DNA of 33,784 nucleotides from Clostridiales bacterium (lineage in GTDB: Bacteria; Bacillota_A; Clostridia; Saccharofermentanales; Saccharofermentanaceae). Of this stretch, positions 31,082 to 33,784 are shown piece after piece. Where the stretch lies: NCBI GenBank assembly GCA_017537905.1, contig JAFYJX010000056.1, forward strand, positions 1-33,784, read 5' to 3'. The notes under the pieces were generated by a model. It saw only the letters and a list, made by a program, of their open reading frames with translations. It made no database searches and had not been told where the DNA came from. Position numbers and translations under genes: made by a program. Each line of letters begins with the position of its first letter. Positions within the stretch are counted from its first letter, which is position 1.

Positions 31082-31111
31082 CACAATACTTAATAAACTC
31101 TCTCGAAAATC

Positions 31112-31252
31112 TTACGACGGGCACCTGTTCCTGCATTTCGCGCAGTCGCCACAGCAGGATGAGCCGTTCTTCTTGCGGCGGACAGCCAACACTACGGCAC
31201 CGGCAACGGCGGCCGCTATGACTGCGATCAAAACAATATCTACAGGTCTCAT
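31112..31252 (-). CDS. FeoB-associated Cys-rich membrane protein
   Basis: 46 residues starting MRPVDIVLIAVIAAAVAGAV: one N-terminal membrane helix, then the basic RRKKNG, then the metal-binding-like tail CCGDCAKCRNRC with five cysteines. Small proteins of this layout follow feoB in many Firmicutes. The ATG overlaps the feoB stop as ATGA. A longer open frame to 31348 reads into feoB and is not a likely start. Its role in iron transport (metal handling or complex stability) is not established. Confidence 0.9.
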   Translation of the reverse strand: MRPVDIVLIAVIAAAVAGAVVLAVRRKKNGSSCCGDCAKCRNRCPS

Positions 31253-33621
31253 ACCAGCCCTCCCGTGCACAAGAGCACGACGATCCTGAAGATGAAGCAG
31301 ACGATCCAGGCGAGGATGCACTGCCAGATTACGACTGCGGCTGCCCATTTCCAGCCGAGCTCGCGCCTGATCGATGCGATCGCGGCGACGCAGGGCGTGT
31401 AAAGGAGACTGAAGATGAGGAGCGTGCCTGCTTCGAGGACGCCCAAGACTGCGGTGATTCCGCCTTCTGCGCCGAAGAGGACTTCGAGGACGGAGACGAC
31501 GCTCTCCTTGGCCATGAAGCCGCTGATGAGCGATGTTACGATACGCCAGTCGCCGAGGCCCAGAGGCTGCATGACGGGGGCGATAAAGCCTGCGATCAGG
31601 GCCATGATGCTCTGATGCGAGTCAGTTACGAGATTGAATCTGGTATCGAAGCTCTGGAGGAACCAGACGACGACGGTCGCGATGAGGATTACGGAGAAGG
31701 CTTTCTGGAGGAAGTCCTTGGCCTTTTCCCACATGAGCTGCAGGGTGCTGCGCAGTGAAGGCAGTCTGTAGTTCGGAAGCTCCATTACGAACGGCGCTGC
31801 TTCGCCCTTGAAGAGGACTTTCTTGTATAAGAATGCGATGAGGATGCCGATCACGATGCTGAGGAGATAGAGGCCCGTCATGATGAGGCCGCCCTTGCCC
31901 GGGAAGAACGAACTTACGAAGAATGCGTAGATCGGGAGCTTTGCGGTGCAGCTCATGAAGGGTGTTAAGATGACAGTCATCTTACGGTCTCTGTCGGAAG
32001 GCAGTGTTCTTGTCGACATGACAGCAGGAACCGTGCATCCGAAGCCGATGAGGAGCGGCACGATTGAGCGGCCGGAGAGGCCTATCTTACGAAGAAGCTT
32101 GTCCATAAAGAATGCGATCCTCGCGATGTACCCGCTGTCCTCCAAAAGCGAGAGGAAGAAGAACATTACGACGACGATCGGCAGAAAGCTCAGGACGCTT
32201 CCGACGCCCTCGAAAATACCGTCTATTATCAAGCTGTGAATTACGTCGTTGACGCCGGCTGCCGTGAGCGCCTTTTCGGTGAGGTTTGTCAGAATCTCAA
32301 TGCCCTGCTCCAGAAGCCACTGGAGGCCTGCGCCGATTACGTTAAACGTAAGGAAGAATACCAGGCCCATGATGAGGATGAAGAGCGGGATCGCGGTGAA
32401 TTTGCCGGTCAGGATGCGGTCGATCTTCTCAGATCTCGAGCGCTCTTTGGATTCCTTCGGCTTAATTACTGCCTGCTTGCAGAGCGACATGATATAGGAG
32501 AATCTCATGTCTGCGACGGCTGCGGACGGGTCTAATCCTGACTGCTGTTCGAGCTTTACTCTGATGTGCTCCAAGAGATCTTTCTCGTTATCGTCGAGCT
32601 GGAGCTTTTCGAGGATCAAGGGGTCGCCTTCCAGGGCTTTGCATGCTGCAAATCTTAACGGAAGGCCGCATCTTTCGGAGTTGTCGTCTACGATGTGTTC
32701 GACTGCGTGGATCGAAGAGTGGATCGGGCTGCCTTCAGGGCAGAAGTCCTGTTCGAGCGGCTTTTCGCAGTATTTCGCGATGTGGAGCGCGTGGGTGATA
32801 AGCTCATCGATACCCTGATTCTTTGCAGCGGAGATCGGTACGACAGGAACGCCTAAGATATGCTCCATTAAGTTGATGTCGACGGATCCGCCGTTGCCGG
32901 TAAGTTCGTCCATCATGTTGAGGGCGACGACCACGGGGCGGTCGGTCTCCAAAAGCTGCATCGTTAAATATAGATTGCGCTCTATGTTTGTCGAGTCGAC
33001 GATATTGATTATCGCGTCGGGCTTGTTATCGAGAACGAAGTCGCGCGAAACGATCTCTTCCTTGGAATAAGGTGACATCGAGTAGATGCCCGGAAGGTCT
33101 GTAATTACTGTGTTGGGGTGGCCGATGATGGCGCCGTCCTTGCGGTCTACGGTAACGCCCGGGAAGTTTCCGACGTGCTGGTTGGAGCCCGTCAGACGGT
33201 TAAATAACGTGGTCTTGCCGCTGTTCTGGTTTCCGACGAGCGCGAAAGATAAAACGTGGTCGTCCGGCAGCGGATTTTCAGTCTTCTTGTCGTGGTGGAC
33301 GCCCGGCTCACCGAGATTAGGGTGCGCGACCTTTTCCTTACGCTTTTTGGGCTGCTCTACTGCGGCCTTCTTATCTATTTTGGAGACTGCAATCTTGTGC
33401 GCATCATCAAGTCTTAAAGTGAGTTCATAGCCGTGGATGCTGACTTCGACGGGGTCGCCCATCGGAGCGAACTTTACGATGGTGATCTCCGCGCCGGGCA
33501 GGATGCCCATGTCGAGAAAATGCTGACGGAGCGCGCCTTCGCCTCCGACACTGTCTACTATGCAGGATTCACCTGCTTTTAATTCTCCGAGATTCATCTT
33601 TGTTTCCATAGCTTCGCTCAT
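31249..33621 (-). CDS. feoB: FeoA-FeoB fusion, ferrous iron transporter
   Basis: 790 residues. Residues about 9-83 are a FeoA (SH3-like) domain: NLGELKAGESCIVDS, LDMGILPGAEITI and LRLDDAHKIAV. A Lys-rich linker leads to the GTPase: G1 GNQNSGKT (130-137), G2 GNFPGVTV (151-158), G3 DLPG (175-178) and G4 NMMD (235-238). The membrane part has the two gate regions, including GFGCTVPAVMSTRTL. Fe(II) import is the known family function. FeoA is separate in most bacteria; fusions are known in clostridia. AGAGGGG lies eight to nine bases before the ATG. Two promoters with DtxR-like sites precede it. Confidence 0.96.
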   Translation of the reverse strand: MSEAMETKMNLGELKAGESCIVDSVGGEGALRQHFLDMGILPGAEITIVKFAPMGDPVEVSIHGYELTLRLDDAHKIAVSKIDKKAAVEQPKKRKEKVAHPNLGEPGVHHDKKTENPLPDDHVLSFALVGNQNSGKTTLFNRLTGSNQHVGNFPGVTVDRKDGAIIGHPNTVITDLPGIYSMSPYSKEEIVSRDFVLDNKPDAIINIVDSTNIERNLYLTMQLLETDRPVVVALNMMDELTGNGGSVDINLMEHILGVPVVPISAAKNQGIDELITHALHIAKYCEKPLEQDFCPEGSPIHSSIHAVEHIVDDNSERCGLPLRFAACKALEGDPLILEKLQLDDNEKDLLEHIRVKLEQQSGLDPSAAVADMRFSYIMSLCKQAVIKPKESKERSRSEKIDRILTGKFTAIPLFILIMGLVFFLTFNVIGAGLQWLLEQGIEILTNLTEKALTAAGVNDVIHSLIIDGIFEGVGSVLSFLPIVVVMFFFLSLLEDSGYIARIAFFMDKLLRKIGLSGRSIVPLLIGFGCTVPAVMSTRTLPSDRDRKMTVILTPFMSCTAKLPIYAFFVSSFFPGKGGLIMTGLYLLSIVIGILIAFLYKKVLFKGEAAPFVMELPNYRLPSLRSTLQLMWEKAKDFLQKAFSVILIATVVVWFLQSFDTRFNLVTDSHQSIMALIAGFIAPVMQPLGLGDWRIVTSLISGFMAKESVVSVLEVLFGAEGGITAVLGVLEAGTLLIFSLLYTPCVAAIASIRRELGWKWAAAVVIWQCILAWIVCFIFRIVVLLCTGGLV

Positions 33622-33645
33622 AGTGAGCCCCTCTTTTCGGTCCTA

Positions 33646-33674
33646 ATTATAGTTAGCCTCTGCTAACCTGTCAA
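33646..33674 (-). promoter_or_regulatory. feo promoter P1 with DtxR-like operator in the spacer
   Basis: On the minus strand a perfect TTGACA (33669-33674) and a perfect TATAAT (33646-33651) are 17 bases apart. The spacer contains the inverted repeat GTTAGC-AGAG-GCTAAC. Such 6-4-6 repeats resemble sites of iron-dependent DtxR/IdeR-family repressors. Binding would block polymerase directly. Confidence 0.92.
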
Positions 33675-33678
33675 CAGC

Positions 33679-33707
33679 ATTATAGTTAGCCGTTGCTAAC
33701 TTGTCAA
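33679..33707 (-). promoter_or_regulatory. feo promoter P2, tandem copy of P1
   Basis: Perfect TTGACA (33702-33707) and TATAAT (33679-33684) are again 17 bases apart, with GTTAGC-AACG-GCTAAC in the spacer, offset by exactly 33 bases from P1. The remaining bases to 33784 include another TATAAT on the plus strand (33761-33766), perhaps for a divergent gene beyond the window. Confidence 0.92.
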
Positions 33708-33784
33708 TATGTCCCCCAATCATTGCGACTTTGTCACCTATTTTCTTAGAAGCAATAAGGTATAATTCTCGGTATGGTGATCAA

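Noticed and set aside
31253..31348. Extended start for the Cys-rich FeoB partner
   Set aside because: The extension reads antiparallel-biased feoB sequence. The ATG at 31252 gives the standard ATGA overlap and the family's normal length.

Overview
The window looks like a chromosomal piece of an anaerobic, low-to-mid GC Gram-positive bacterium of the class Clostridia. The evidence is strong AGGAGG-type ribosome binding sites, sigma-A promoters, lipoprotein solute-binding proteins, LytS/YesN-type two-component proteins, a FeoA-FeoB fusion followed by a Cys-rich FeoB partner, and a holin-like type I toxin. No rRNA, tRNA, CRISPR array, transposase or phage gene was seen. Genus cannot be fixed from the sequence alone.

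Layout. 1-3890 (plus strand): the 3' end of a low-molecular-weight tyrosine phosphatase, a DUF1294-metallophosphoesterase fusion, a type B carboxylesterase and an Rrf2 regulator with three cysteines. The gaps here hold degenerate AT-rich hairpin repeats. 3898-10843 (minus): a membrane-anchored lipase downstream of a MoxR / DUF58 / small membrane protein / two von Willebrand A proteins / TPR protein operon (Bat-like). Its last gene carries a long Pro-Thr repeat tail. 11149-12276: a lipoprotein of unknown function.

12569-23591 (minus) is a complete sugar sensing and uptake locus in two transcription units. The upstream unit encodes a membrane-anchored periplasmic-binding protein, a LytS-type kinase, an AraC-type response regulator and a xylose-binding-like lipoprotein, with coding overlaps of 8, 8 and 1 bp. 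A terminator separates it from the transport unit: ChvE-type binding protein, GguA-type double ATPase and two different GguB-type permeases. Between the units lies a long regulatory gap with a 12-bp inverted repeat. The logic matches the XylFII-LytS-YesN scheme known from clostridia, with one extra soluble binding protein and one extra permease.

23687-29196 (minus): a DUF2130 protein, a type I toxin-antitoxin locus whose 30-residue toxin gene is short, a stand-alone VWA protein, an ECF sigma factor with its membrane anti-sigma partner, and a macrodomain-HTH fusion. 29526-30836 (plus): a membrane glycosyltransferase 2. 31112-33621 (minus): a FeoA-FeoB ferrous iron transporter with its Cys-rich partner. 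It is driven by two tandem consensus promoters, each with a DtxR-like operator filling its 17-bp spacer.

Most noteworthy: the tandem promoter-operator cassettes at feo, the type I toxin-antitoxin locus with a leader motif shared by both opposing transcripts, the expanded sugar-sensing module, and two unusual domain fusions.
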